A DNA stretch of 44,484 nucleotides from Kineococcus sp. TRM81007 (lineage in GTDB: Bacteria > Actinomycetota > Actinomycetes > Actinomycetales > Kineococcaceae). Position numbers and translations under genes: made by a program. Below the pieces are notes generated by a model, which ran no database searches, was not told the origin of the DNA, and saw only the letters and a list, made by a program, of their open reading frames with translations. Numbering within the stretch: position 1 is the first letter of the stretch; each line of letters opens with the position of its first letter. The stretch lies in assembly GCF_022669155.1 (NCBI RefSeq), contig NZ_JALBVB010000055.1, positions 72,025 to 116,508 of the forward strand. Reading direction: 5' to 3'. Below, one piece after another: positions 16,991 through 24,902 of this stretch.

Positions 16991-18874
16991 CTACGGCTGT
17001 CCGACCGGCGGGGCGGCACCGGGTTCGGCGGGCGGAAGGACCTGCGGTCCGGCCTCGGCGGGGCGGGGACCGTCCTCGGGGTGGGCACGCAGCACGAGCA
17101 GGGCGACGTCGTCCTCGGGTGAGCCGTCGAGCCGGGCCAGCAGGGCGTCGCACAGCTCCTCGGCGCTCAGGTGGTGCAGCTGCTCCAGGGTGGCGCGCAG
17201 CCACTCCAGACCGTCCTGCAGCGGGGCGTCCCGGCGCTCGACGAGACCATCGGTGTAGAGGACGACGGTGCTGCCCGGCTCCAGGGCCGTCGCGTGGTCG
17301 GCGCGCTCGGCGTCGGGGTTCAGCCCGAGCAGCACGTCCGGCTGGGCCTGGAGCAGCCGCGCGGTGCCGTCGGGGGCGATGAGGACCGGCGGGGGGTGCC
17401 CGGCGTTCGACCACCGCAGGGTCCGCAGCCCGGCGGCCTTCTCGGCGGCGCCCTGCTCCACCTGGGCCAGGACGGCGGTGGCGATCACCCCGACCCCGAG
17501 GTGGTGCATGGCCCGGTCCAGCGCGGCCAGCACGGCCGCGGGCGGCTCGCCGAGGGCGATCGAGACGCCGCGCAGCAGGTTGCGGACCTGCCCCATGGCG
17601 GCCGCGGCGTCGCGGTCGTGCCCGGCGACGTCCCCGACCACGAGCGTGGTGGTGCCGCTCGGGGCGAGGAAGCAGTCGTACCAGTCGCCGCCGATCTGCG
17701 CCTCGGTCGCGGCCGGCAGGTAGCGCACGGCGATCTGCAGGTGGTCCGGTTCGAAGGGTGCCGTCAGCAGGCTGCGCTGCAGCGCCTCCGACAGGCGGCG
17801 CTGTTCCCCCGCCACGCGGCGCTCCTGCTCGTGGGCCTGCAGCGCGGCCAGGCTCTGGGCGCACTGCCCGGCGTAGGCCCTCATCAGCTCGAAGTCGCGG
17901 TCGGTGAAGTCCTGCGGGCCGCGCCAGCCGATCGTCAGCCCACCCACCGAGCGACCCGCGGCCTGCAGGGGCAGGGACACCCACGTGCCGAGGCCGGTGC
18001 TGGTCACGACCTCCTGCATCTGCGGCGTGAACCCCAGGGCCGCCTCGAGGTCGCGCAGCACCACGACCTCGCCGGTGGCGGCGGCCACCGCGACCGGCAG
18101 CGGGCTGTCCAGCGGCACGCGCTGGAAGGTGCGGCGCGCCCGCTCCCCCAGCGAGTCGGTCAGGGTCAGCTCCAGCGCGTCCCCCTCCGGGGTGCGCACC
18201 GCCACGGCCCCGCCACCGGCGCCGAGCACACCCAGACCGCTGCCGATGACGATGTCGGTCAACTCCGCGACGCTCTGCGCGCCGCTCAGCTGCAGCGCCA
18301 CCTGCACCGTGCCGGCCAGCCGTTCCGCCAGCACCGCCTCGGCGGTCAGCGCCGCCCGCAGCTCCTGCCCCCGCACGTAGAGGTCCGCCTCGGCCCGGTA
18401 CCGGTCCTCGGGGAGGTCGTAGAGGTCGACACCGGGGTCGAAGCGCTGCGCCTGCCGCTCGGTGACGTAGCCGGTGACGTTCTCCGTCCGGTGCAGCAGG
18501 AGCACCACCTGCCCGGCCTCGTCCAGCACCGGGGCGTTCACCGGGCTCCACCAGCAGGGGCGGAAGACCCCGTCCGGGCCGGCGACGTCGTACTTCTGCA
18601 ACGGCATGGTGTCCGGGCGCCCGGTACGCAGCACGCGGCGCAGCGACGCCTCCAGGTTCGCCGTCGCGTGGGTCCCCGGGTCGTCCGGGTTGTCGGGGAA
18701 GACGTCGAACACCAGCCGGCCGATGAGCTCGTGGCGCGGGCGCCCGGACGTCTCCAGGAAGGCGCGGTTGACCGCCACGAACCGCAGGTCCGTGTCCAGC
18801 ACCGCGTAGGGCGTGGGGAGGACGTCGAAGACGGCTGCCAGGTCCACGTGCGAAACGTCCGGCACCCGCTGCAT
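16991..18874 (-). CDS. PAS-GAF-PP2C (SpoIIE/RsbU-type) serine phosphatase
   Basis: The 627-residue protein has a PAS domain (about 8-130), a GAF domain (about 190-375) and a SpoIIE-type PP2C domain (about 400-610). In the last, IGGDWYD, VVGDVAGHDRDAAAAM and LYTDGLVERR supply the metal-binding aspartates. Such enzymes dephosphorylate anti-sigma antagonists in partner-switching stress circuits. ATG 18874 has a GAGGA ribosome site seven bases upstream. A TACGAT hexamer at 18915-18920 (minus strand) may be its -10 box. The open frame continues further upstream into the att site, but that part is not coding. The promoter lies only about 70 bp from the element's attL, and the gene itself is intact. 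Confidence 0.9.
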   Translation of the reverse strand: MQRVPDVSHVDLAAVFDVLPTPYAVLDTDLRFVAVNRAFLETSGRPRHELIGRLVFDVFPDNPDDPGTHATANLEASLRRVLRTGRPDTMPLQKYDVAGPDGVFRPCWWSPVNAPVLDEAGQVVLLLHRTENVTGYVTERQAQRFDPGVDLYDLPEDRYRAEADLYVRGQELRAALTAEAVLAERLAGTVQVALQLSGAQSVAELTDIVIGSGLGVLGAGGGAVAVRTPEGDALELTLTDSLGERARRTFQRVPLDSPLPVAVAAATGEVVVLRDLEAALGFTPQMQEVVTSTGLGTWVSLPLQAAGRSVGGLTIGWRGPQDFTDRDFELMRAYAGQCAQSLAALQAHEQERRVAGEQRRLSEALQRSLLTAPFEPDHLQIAVRYLPAATEAQIGGDWYDCFLAPSGTTTLVVGDVAGHDRDAAAAMGQVRNLLRGVSIALGEPPAAVLAALDRAMHHLGVGVIATAVLAQVEQGAAEKAAGLRTLRWSNAGHPPPVLIAPDGTARLLQAQPDVLLGLNPDAERADHATALEPGSTVVLYTDGLVERRDAPLQDGLEWLRATLEQLHHLSAEELCDALLARLDGSPEDDVALLVLRAHPEDGPRPAEAGPQVLPPAEPGAAPPVGQP

Positions 18875-18988
18875 CCCGTTCCTCGCTGGAGACCGGGCCC
18901 TGCGCCCACCCGACATCGTAGGGGCGACCGGAGCCGATGGCGGCTGGAACGGGCACAGAGGGGCACGACGAAGGCCGGGCCCCTCTCT

Positions 18989-19066
18989 CGCGGTGCCGGG
19001 CCTGTGGCCTGCGGTCTTGCTGGTCGGGGTGACAGGATTTGAACCTGCGGCCTCTTCGTCCCGAAC
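18989..19066 (+). repeat. attL: direct repeat carrying the 3' end of tRNA-Pro
   Basis: These 78 bases match 32230-32307 at 76 positions, the last 59 (19008-19066) exactly. The repeat includes the T arm, acceptor stem and anticodon-arm 3' half of tRNA-Pro but not its 5' half, so this copy is not a functional tRNA gene. It marks the left junction of the integrated element. The identity extends about 33 bp beyond the tRNA 3' end, more than strictly needed to restore the gene. Confidence 0.9.
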
Positions 19067-19407
19067 TTCACGAGAACGCTCGCCGCCCGACACTTCTCCT
19101 AGCACCAAGTCCCAAGCGCGCTGCCTCAATCCCTGCGCATCCGAGCCGGTTGTCACGCAGTTAGACCCTCGCCAAGGCTTGCAGCAGAAGACCAGCCTCA
19201 CAGGGGACAGCGTCGATGAACCATCGAGCTTCTCAGGCGGACCCGCCTCATTCAATCTACGCCAAGCGGCGAACCCCATGTGCGGCCGGCAGAACATAGA
19301 GGCATAGGCGGCGGCTTGAGCGTACGGCGGACAAGCTAGCCACCTAGGAGCGCCTGAGGCATTGACCAAGAGTCGCATACTGCACTATTCCGGAGCTCCT
19401 GGCGAAT
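19067..19407. other. Non-coding left arm of the element
   Basis: There is no supportable gene in these 341 bases, whose GC content falls from left to right compared with the chromosome. The motif GTCACGCAGT at 19152-19161 recurs in the right arm (32184-32193). This makes it a candidate integrase or excisionase arm-binding site (inference). Confidence 0.4.
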
Positions 19408-20055
19408 TTACTGAACCGCCAGCTTAGCCATTACCCGAAGATTTAGAACAATTTCCTCAAACCTCGAGATGCCACCTACTGCCTGATCCAGCCATTCCAT
19501 CACTGACCTAGCGCCGTCCGCCTGCAGAATCGGGTCCGATTTGGACGCAGCAGACATGCCCTTATGTGCAATGAAGTTGCGAACACGATGCAGCGCCACC
19601 ACTGGGTCAGCTACCGACACCGAGGTAGCTGAGGACGACACTGACGCCCCAAACGCGGCCCTTATTTTGGACGCGTTTGATGGATTTAGCAGCCTCAGAG
19701 CATCTAAGGCCGCTTGCTGCAGGTGCCATTGGGGCTCGCCATACTGAAACCCAGAGATCGCAGACTTATTTTGCGCAAGATGCGTTTTTGCTGCGGAGTA
19801 GGAGGGGAAGGGTGCCGGACCGTAACTAATTCCACTGAGGCCAGTGACGGCACGTGTCGCACTTAGAAGTATAACGTTTCTCGCGAAGCGTCCCCAAGCG
19901 TCGAAAGTATGCGTTACAGCACCCTCGCGCGCGATTCGATGCGTGCCGGTTCGGGTGATCTGCCGACCAGGATAAGGTGGGATGGTAGTAAAGGTGTAGA
20001 TGACATCATCCAGCTCTACCGAGAAGCGCGAATAGATGTCTTGCAACGTCTTCAT
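19408..20055 (-). CDS. HEPN-motif protein, partner of DUF262 protein
   Basis: I do not recognise this 215-residue protein as a whole. Near its C-terminal half it has HRVRNFIAHKG, which contains the R-x4-H signature (R159, H164) of HEPN RNases within a predicted helical region, as in the MAE_28990-like proteins that often accompany DUF262 genes. The first 60 residues look beta-rich, the rest helical. Its ATG overlaps the DUF262 stop by 4 bp (ATGA), so the two proteins are made together. Codon use and GC content are far lower than in the chromosome or the AICE backbone, a sign of recent acquisition. A defence or toxin role is inference. Confidence 0.7.
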   Translation of the reverse strand: MKTLQDIYSRFSVELDDVIYTFTTIPPYPGRQITRTGTHRIAREGAVTHTFDAWGRFARNVILLSATRAVTGLSGISYGPAPFPSYSAAKTHLAQNKSAISGFQYGEPQWHLQQAALDALRLLNPSNASKIRAAFGASVSSSATSVSVADPVVALHRVRNFIAHKGMSAASKSDPILQADGARSVMEWLDQAVGGISRFEEIVLNLRVMAKLAVQ

Positions 20056-21113
20056 GGAGTGACCGCTTGAGGCCCCAGAGCTCGCAGAAAGACAGATAGC
20101 CTAACGCGGCGGCTCGCGATGCGCTGAGTCGTGCTCTTTGACGCTGACCAAAATGTCCCCCAACCCCCTTCAGGTTCATCATCCTCTAGTACGGCACTGA
20201 GCGTCTTCAAGTTGTCAACGACCGCCTTAATGTCCGATAGCGCTCCCTCCGGATAAGTGAGTTCCTTGGCCTCAAGACGTCCCAACGGGAGCCCGTGCCG
20301 CACATGAGCGACTGCCGCAAAAAGCATCAGCACGTTGGGCGCCCCCAGCATGGGGCCCCCTGCGACCTCGGGTAGCAACTCACTAGCCAGGAACTCGCAA
20401 GTCCCTTGGACGATCGACTCGACCTCATCTTTCCGAGGAAATGCGTCTTCCATGTCTTTGTAAAGTTTGTCAATACGTGTGGATCCGCCATCCGTTACGC
20501 CATTCAAGACAAACCCGTACATTTCCGCGACGAACGCAGCGTCCGCCATGCGGACTCTTTCGCGGTCACTGAGGATGCCTAGCCGCCAGAAGTTTACTAG
20601 TTTCCGAACCGACTCCACGACGGACCATTTGAAATCACTGTCGTATCTGGCGTGTCGAAGCTCGGGGCCATTGACTGGAACCGTGTAAGAATTTATTCGA
20701 GAGAAAATTTCGAGCACATCTTCATTGTTTGCGTTGATCAACTGCTCGGTTGTAAGTTTATAAGCCAAAAACTTGTCTTGATCGCCATCCTCTAAGTCGC
20801 GGTACGTTAACCCAGCCAGCTCTTGAGAACGGGAACCCAGCCGCAGCTCGCCATTTGCGAAAGCGATAATTGCCCGGAGTCGCTGCTGTCCGTCGACAAC
20901 CTCGCGAACGATCTGCATCGTGTTTCGATCGATTCGCGTTCGGAAGAGAATTTTGGGGACGGGCATCCCCCGCAAAATGCTGTCAATGAGAAAGGACTTG
21001 GCCGACTCTTTCCATACCGAACCTCGCTGGAAGTCGGGATCCAGTACCAGTTCCCTGTCTCGATGCCACTTTAGAAAATCGGCGATTGGGTAGGTCTCCG
21101 GACTGATTTGCAT
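20052..21113 (-). CDS. DUF262 (ParB/Srx-fold, GmrS-like) protein
   Basis: The 353-residue protein carries the DUF262 hallmarks: PDFQR at 26-30, VVDGQQRLRAI with the DGQQR nucleotide-hydrolysis motif at 74-78, and FSRIN at 137-141. DUF262 proteins such as GmrS, BrxU and SspE use NTP hydrolysis to control a nuclease in anti-phage defence. Here no HNH/DUF1524 nuclease domain is visible after it, so the effector could be the overlapping HEPN protein. I chose ATG 21113 because GGAGG lies five bases upstream; an ATG at 21125 is in frame but overlaps that site. It is AT-rich relative to the window. The IS lies about 100 bp upstream of its start. Confidence 0.85.
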   Translation of the reverse strand: MQISPETYPIADFLKWHRDRELVLDPDFQRGSVWKESAKSFLIDSILRGMPVPKILFRTRIDRNTMQIVREVVDGQQRLRAIIAFANGELRLGSRSQELAGLTYRDLEDGDQDKFLAYKLTTEQLINANNEDVLEIFSRINSYTVPVNGPELRHARYDSDFKWSVVESVRKLVNFWRLGILSDRERVRMADAAFVAEMYGFVLNGVTDGGSTRIDKLYKDMEDAFPRKDEVESIVQGTCEFLASELLPEVAGGPMLGAPNVLMLFAAVAHVRHGLPLGRLEAKELTYPEGALSDIKAVVDNLKTLSAVLEDDEPEGGWGTFWSASKSTTQRIASRRVRLSVFLRALGPQAVTP

Positions 21114-21204
21114 GTCAACCTCCATTATTGTCGTTGTGTTACCGACGCTAGCACTGAGCGGTCCGTCAGGGAGCGTGCTCGTGACTCTTCGTGTCGCTCC
21201 ACGC

Positions 21205-21214
21205 CTAACGCGCA
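21205..21214. repeat. Left target-site duplication of the IS
   Basis: The 10 bases CTAACGCGCA directly abut the left inverted repeat and recur exactly after the right one at 22601-22610, so the IS moved here by transposition. Confidence 0.92.
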
Positions 21215-22600
21215 CAGGGGGTCGGCGTTCTCGATGAGAGCCGCGTTGTCCAGCGCGACACGCCGGTGAAGTAGACGCAAGGACGGGCACGGCCCCGTCA
21301 GTGATCATGGAGGTTCTCTACGCCTGATCACGAGTCACCGAGGAACCATGCCCGCCCCTGCAGTATCCCCGATCACCCCGCTCCTGTCTGCCCTGCACGA
21401 CCTCCAGGACCAACTTGGGAACCAACTCGAGCCCCTGCGCGAGCAGCTCCAGACCGCCCCGGCCACCGTGGCGTCGACGCTGATGAGCATCCTGCGCACC
21501 GTCGCCGACCCCCGGTCCCGATCCGGACGACGCCACCACCTGCCCGGCATCCTCGCCCTGGCGATCTGCGCCGTCCTGGCCGGCACCCGGAACTACACCC
21601 AGATCCACGCCTGGACCCGCGACATCGACGACACCACCCGCGCAGCTCTCGAACTCACCACCGTCCTGCCCAGTGAAACCACCATCCGCAAGACCCTGCA
21701 ACGACTCGATGCCGACACCCTCGACCTCACCCTCGGCGCCTGGATCCAGTCCCGACTGAACGCCACCACCATCCCGGGACACCGCCGCGTCATCGCCGTC
21801 GACGGCAAAGCCGTCCGCGGATCAGCCACCCGGACTGCCGTCGCCAGGTTCCTGATGTCGGCGGTCGACACCACCCGCGGTGTCGTCCTGGGGCAGGTCG
21901 ACGTCGGCGCCAAGACCAACGAGATTCCACTGTTCGCAACACTTCTGGACACCCTGCAGGACACCGACCTGAACGGTGCCGTCATCACCGCCGATGCCCT
22001 GCACACCCAACGCGCCCACGCCCGCTACCTGTACGAGCACCACGGCGCCCACTACCTGTTCACCGTGAAACGGAACCAGCCCACCCTGCACGACCAGCTC
22101 GCCGCACTGCCCTGGGGCCGGATCCACCAGCAGCACGCCAGTAGCGAACGCTCACACGGGCGCCAAGAGGAACGTTTCGTCAAAGCCGTCACCATCGCCA
22201 CTGGCATCGGCTTCGACCACGCCGAACAGGCCGTCCGGATCGTCCGACGACGACGTGAAACCCCGACCTCGGCGTGGACCAGCGAGACCGTCTACGCCGT
22301 CACGTCCCTCACCTCAGCACAGGCGAACCTTGAAACCCTCGCCGGCTACCTTCGCGCGCACTGGTGCATCGAGAACCGGGTCCACTGGGTCCGCGATGTC
22401 ACCTTCGATGAGGACCGTTGCCGCATCCGCACAGGCTCTGGGCCTCAGGTCATGGCGACCCTGCGGAACCTGGCGATTACCGTCCTGCGGCTGGCTGGCC
22501 ACACGAACATCGCCGCTGCCCTGGCTCATCATGCCCGTCGTCCCTGGCGGCCACTTCAGACCCTAGCGGGAATGTGACACCGGAGAACGCCGACCCCCTG
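21215..22600 (+). mobile_element. ISAs1-family insertion sequence, complete, 1386 bp
   Basis: The terminal inverted repeats CAGGGGGTCGGCGTTCTC (21215-21232) and its exact complement (22583-22600) are 18 bp and identical. They flank a single intact DDE transposase gene and are bordered by a 10-bp target duplication. This length, IR size and duplication size fit the ISAs1 family. Identical ends and an intact gene point to a recent insertion into the AICE, upstream of the DUF262 gene, without interrupting a recognisable reading frame. Confidence 0.93.
21348..22577 (+). CDS. ISAs1-family DDE transposase
   Basis: The 409-residue transposase contains DPRSRSGRRHHLPGILALAICAVLAG near residue 50 and VIAVDGKAVRGS around 146-157, the first catalytic aspartate region and the characteristic start of the ISAs1 DDE domain. 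GAVITADALHTQ holds the second aspartate and HWCIENRVHWVRDVTFDEDRCRIRTG the last glutamate. It catalyses cut-and-paste movement of the flanking IS. The ATG has GAGGAA just upstream. Its GC content is closer to the AICE backbone than to the AT-rich genes next to it. Confidence 0.95.
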   Translation: MPAPAVSPITPLLSALHDLQDQLGNQLEPLREQLQTAPATVASTLMSILRTVADPRSRSGRRHHLPGILALAICAVLAGTRNYTQIHAWTRDIDDTTRAALELTTVLPSETTIRKTLQRLDADTLDLTLGAWIQSRLNATTIPGHRRVIAVDGKAVRGSATRTAVARFLMSAVDTTRGVVLGQVDVGAKTNEIPLFATLLDTLQDTDLNGAVITADALHTQRAHARYLYEHHGAHYLFTVKRNQPTLHDQLAALPWGRIHQQHASSERSHGRQEERFVKAVTIATGIGFDHAEQAVRIVRRRRETPTSAWTSETVYAVTSLTSAQANLETLAGYLRAHWCIENRVHWVRDVTFDEDRCRIRTGSGPQVMATLRNLAITVLRLAGHTNIAAALAHHARRPWRPLQTLAGM

Positions 22601-22610
22601 CTAACGCGCA
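22601..22610. repeat. Right target-site duplication of the IS
   Basis: Exact copy of the 10 bases at 21205-21214, directly after the right inverted repeat. Confidence 0.92.
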
Positions 22611-22624
22611 CCCGAGGCGGTGTG

Positions 22625-22813
22625 CAGATGCGCGGTGATCAGCCAACCCCGCTCTAGTCGTCCGCGCATCTGTGCAGCGCAGCCGGGGTCCAGGGGCGGG
22701 AGCCCCTGGTACCACTCAGCTACTGCGGATGTTTTCATCCGCGCAACGTGCCCGCGCTATACAGCAGTGCCGGTCGCGGCGCGTAAGCCGTGCGAGCACG
22801 GCCGTAGGCCGCG
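22625..22813. other. Cluster of four stem-loops; possible structured RNA or replication/transfer origin
   Basis: Four hairpins follow each other in the 331-base gene-free gap after the IS. A: an 11-bp stem at 22625-22635/22662-22672. B: an 8-bp stem at 22690-22697/22702-22709 closed by a GNRA-type GGGA tetraloop. C: a 7-bp stem at 22725-22731/22736-22742 with a TTTT loop. D: inner 7-bp stem 22787-22793/22796-22802 inside an outer 6-bp stem 22775-22780/22808-22813. No credible protein is encoded here. It could be the element's single- or double-strand origin, its transfer locus, or a small RNA or leader for the HD gene. Confidence 0.5.
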
Positions 22814-22929
22814 CGCAGGGCGGTGAGACGCACCGCTACCGGCAGTGGCGGGCCTCGCCCGGCACCTTGACAGAGTGGAGAAAGTTCTCACAGCACTACG
22901 AGCACCTGGGCCAGGAGCGCGCCGGTCCT

Positions 22930-22935
22930 TAGAGT
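22930..22935 (+). promoter_or_regulatory. -10 box of a leaderless promoter for the HD gene
   Basis: TAGAGT ends six bases before the GTG start at 22942 and no ribosome site is present. No clear -35 hexamer sits 17 bp upstream; a TTGACA at 22867-22872 is too far away. Confidence 0.45.
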
Positions 22936-22941
22936 GGTGAC

Positions 22942-23514
22942 GTGCCTGAGCCGCCGAGCTTGCCCGAGCTAACAGTCACGTCGGCTCGTGACACAGCAGT
23001 AGTGCTACTTGGCGCCAATGAGCGCCGATGGGGCCATGTGCAGGCTGTGGCGGCGAAGGCGGTACGAGCCGCTTCTGCGTTGAAGCCAGCCGATAGAGAG
23101 CTGCTGGTAATAGCCGCGTGGCTCCACGATGTCGGGTACGCGGAGCAACTCGCGGCTACAGGCTTTCACTCGCTCGATGGCGCTCAATGGTTGCGCCAGC
23201 AGGGCCACGAACGGGTGGCGTGCCTGGTGGCGCATCACTCGTGCGCGTCCTTCGAGGCAGCCTTACGAGGACTGTCTGAGGTCATGGCGACCTACCCGGA
23301 CGAGGGCACCGCGGTACGCGACCTGCTGACCTACTGCGACATGACGACCGGCCCAGCAGGCCAGGCGATGACGCTGGATGAGCGCTTGGCGGATGTGCGC
23401 AAGCGGTACGGCACGGACGGGGTGGTGACCCGGGCCCTCCAGGCAGCCGAGGGGGAGCTGTCGCGTCAGTTGACTGCCGCTGAGCGTCTGCTGGCCGATG
23501 CTCAGCCGATGTAG
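22942..23514 (+). CDS. HD-domain metal-dependent phosphohydrolase
   Basis: The 190-residue protein has the HD-domain residues H in RRWGHVQAVA, the HD pair in AAWLHDVGYAEQL and a distal histidine/aspartate in VAHHSCASF and LLTYCDMTTG. HD hydrolases of this kind act on nucleotides or phosphorylated metabolites. Similar genes are frequent in AICEs of Streptomyces and relatives, next to a NUDIX gene as here. The 3' end overlaps the convergent NUDIX gene by 13 bp. Its GC content is intermediate. The GTG start is suggested by the leaderless -10 box. Confidence 0.85.
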   Translation: MPEPPSLPELTVTSARDTAVVLLGANERRWGHVQAVAAKAVRAASALKPADRELLVIAAWLHDVGYAEQLAATGFHSLDGAQWLRQQGHERVACLVAHHSCASFEAALRGLSEVMATYPDEGTAVRDLLTYCDMTTGPAGQAMTLDERLADVRKRYGTDGVVTRALQAAEGELSRQLTAAERLLADAQPM

Positions 23515-23978
23515 GCCGCCGCCCCGCCTCGGAGAGCCACGCGGACGCGCAGCAGGATGGAGGGGTGCACCTCGTCTTCGCTCATGGCTTCGAGGTCTTC
23601 GGGCGTGTGCCAGCCGACCTGGCGAGTCTCAGCGCTCAATTGAGGACTGCCGCCGATGACGTGGCCGGCGAAGCAGACGGAGAATTGCTGGCGTACTTCG
23701 CCGTCGTCGTAGCTGACGACGTGAGCAGGGTCTGAGAAGACGCCCACGAGGCGGTCGACCTCGATGTCGTAGCCGGTCTCCTCGCGAGCCTCGCGCACGG
23801 CGGTGTCCTTGATCGACTCTCCGGGCTCCATCCCGCCGCCGGGGATGGACCAGCGGTCGGTGTCGCTGCGCCGGTGCATGAGGACCTTGCCGTCCTGCAG
23901 CACCACCACACTGGCCGCCGGCACGAGGCTGTTGGGTGCCGGGGCGTTGGGGTCCTGGTAGTGGTCGACGCGAGGCAC
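23502..23978 (-). CDS. NUDIX hydrolase (AICE-associated)
   Basis: The 158-residue protein contains a full NUDIX box (G-x5-E-x7-REAREETGY) at about residues 45-67. NUDIX enzymes hydrolyse nucleoside diphosphates linked to another group; the substrate is unknown. I chose GTG 23978 (MPRVDHYQDPNAPAPN) since related AICE proteins start this way and a TAGGGT hexamer lies eight bases upstream; TTG 23987 and GTG 23984 are in frame as well. It is convergent with the HD gene and overlaps its last 13 bases. Confidence 0.88.
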   Translation of the reverse strand: MPRVDHYQDPNAPAPNSLVPAASVVVLQDGKVLMHRRSDTDRWSIPGGGMEPGESIKDTAVREAREETGYDIEVDRLVGVFSDPAHVVSYDDGEVRQQFSVCFAGHVIGGSPQLSAETRQVGWHTPEDLEAMSEDEVHPSILLRVRVALRGGAAAYIG

Positions 23979-24006
23979 GGCCACCAACCCTAGAGGAGCA
24001 GGGCGC

Positions 24007-24741
24007 TCAGACGGGTGTGGCGGTGGCCCACACGTCGTCCATGTGCTGGGTGAGGTTGTCGAAGACGCCGCCCTGTCCGACGCGGCGCAGGTGGAAGAGC
24101 GGGGACTCGTAGCCGGGCCGGCCGAACAGGTGCGGGGTGTACAGCAGCTCGTCGTCGAAGCGGAAGATCGAGTTGTACATCACCGTGCGGTGGTGGCGGA
24201 CCTTGGTGAGCTCGGAGCGCACGCAGGCGTCCAGGTGGCGCAGCGAGGAGCGGATGCGCGGGGCAATGCCGCCGTCCAGGCGCTCCTCGGCGTCCCGGGC
24301 GGCCACCTCGGCGCTGTCAGGGTCGGCCACGGCTATGCGCACCCGGCACCCGTCACCGGCCTTGGCGACCAGCCGGACGCCCAGGGCGGGGTAGAGCTCG
24401 GGCAGGAACTGCACGGCGTAGCCGAGCACGTCGACGGCGTGCCGAGCGTCGTCGATCAGGCGCGTCCACAGCGAGCTGGGTGCGTCGGCGCGGTGGGCGT
24501 AGGCGGCGACGACCTCAGCGGTGCTGCCGGCGCTGCTGTCGAGCCGGGTCTCGCTGGTGGGCCATAGGTACGCCTCGTCCTCGGCGACGAGCTTGGCCAG
24601 CGCCCAGCGGTGCCGCTGGTGCGGCACGCGACCCTTGAGCCAGCGCTGCACCGTCTTCTCGTCCACCCCGGTCACCTTGTGGACGTCCTCGACGGTCACG
24701 GTCGCGCGCACCATGGCACGCCGCAGGCGTTCGTTCTCCAC
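24007..24741 (-). CDS. HTH transcriptional regulator with DUF5919-type C-terminal domain
   Basis: The 244-residue protein has an N-terminal helix-turn-helix (VTVEDVHKVTGVDEKTVQRWLKGRVP, residues 14-40). A C-terminal domain from about 85 (DDARHAVDVLGYAVQFLPELYP ... YNSIFRFDDELLYTPHLFGRPG) matches the DUF5919 module common in AICE regulators. It is divergent from the transfer operon, and five GGACGTT-like half-sites fill the intergenic space, so it most likely represses that operon and itself. GTG 24741 has GAGGAGGGTGAC just before it. It would set the switch between integrated and transferring states (inference). Confidence 0.85.
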   Translation of the reverse strand: MENERLRRAMVRATVTVEDVHKVTGVDEKTVQRWLKGRVPHQRHRWALAKLVAEDEAYLWPTSETRLDSSAGSTAEVVAAYAHRADAPSSLWTRLIDDARHAVDVLGYAVQFLPELYPALGVRLVAKAGDGCRVRIAVADPDSAEVAARDAEERLDGGIAPRIRSSLRHLDACVRSELTKVRHHRTVMYNSIFRFDDELLYTPHLFGRPGYESPLFHLRRVGQGGVFDNLTQHMDDVWATATPV

Positions 24742-24757
24742 GTCACCCTCCTCGCTG

Positions 24758-24817
24758 GGACGTTTCGAGACTATCCCAAGACGTCCTAAAACGTCCCGCA
24801 GGGACGTTCGAACGTCC
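24758..24817. promoter_or_regulatory. Operator cluster of GGACGTT half-sites
   Basis: Half-sites lie at 24758-24764 (+), 24780-24786 (-, one mismatch), 24790-24796 (-), 24802-24808 (+) and 24811-24817 (-). The last two form the perfect 16-bp palindrome GGACGTTCGAACGTCC. They sit between the divergent regulator and transfer operon, which is what one expects for the regulator's operators. Confidence 0.7.
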
Positions 24818-24902
24818 TTGCGAAGCCGGTGGACTCGGTGTCACGGCGAAGCGCCGCTGAGGCAAGCCGCGGACACGGGCCGCTGACAACGAGGAGAACG
24901 AC

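Noticed and set aside
19008-19066. Second tRNA-Pro gene at attL
   Set aside because: Only the 3' half is present, with no 5' acceptor, D arm or full anticodon stem.
19026-19378. Upstream extension of the PP2C phosphatase reading frame through attL
   Set aside because: It crosses the tRNA fragment and element DNA, and a good ribosome site marks the start at 18874.
22620-22932. Short open frames in the gap after the IS
   Set aside because: They run through the stem-loops and have no plausible start or domain; a structured non-coding segment explains the region better.
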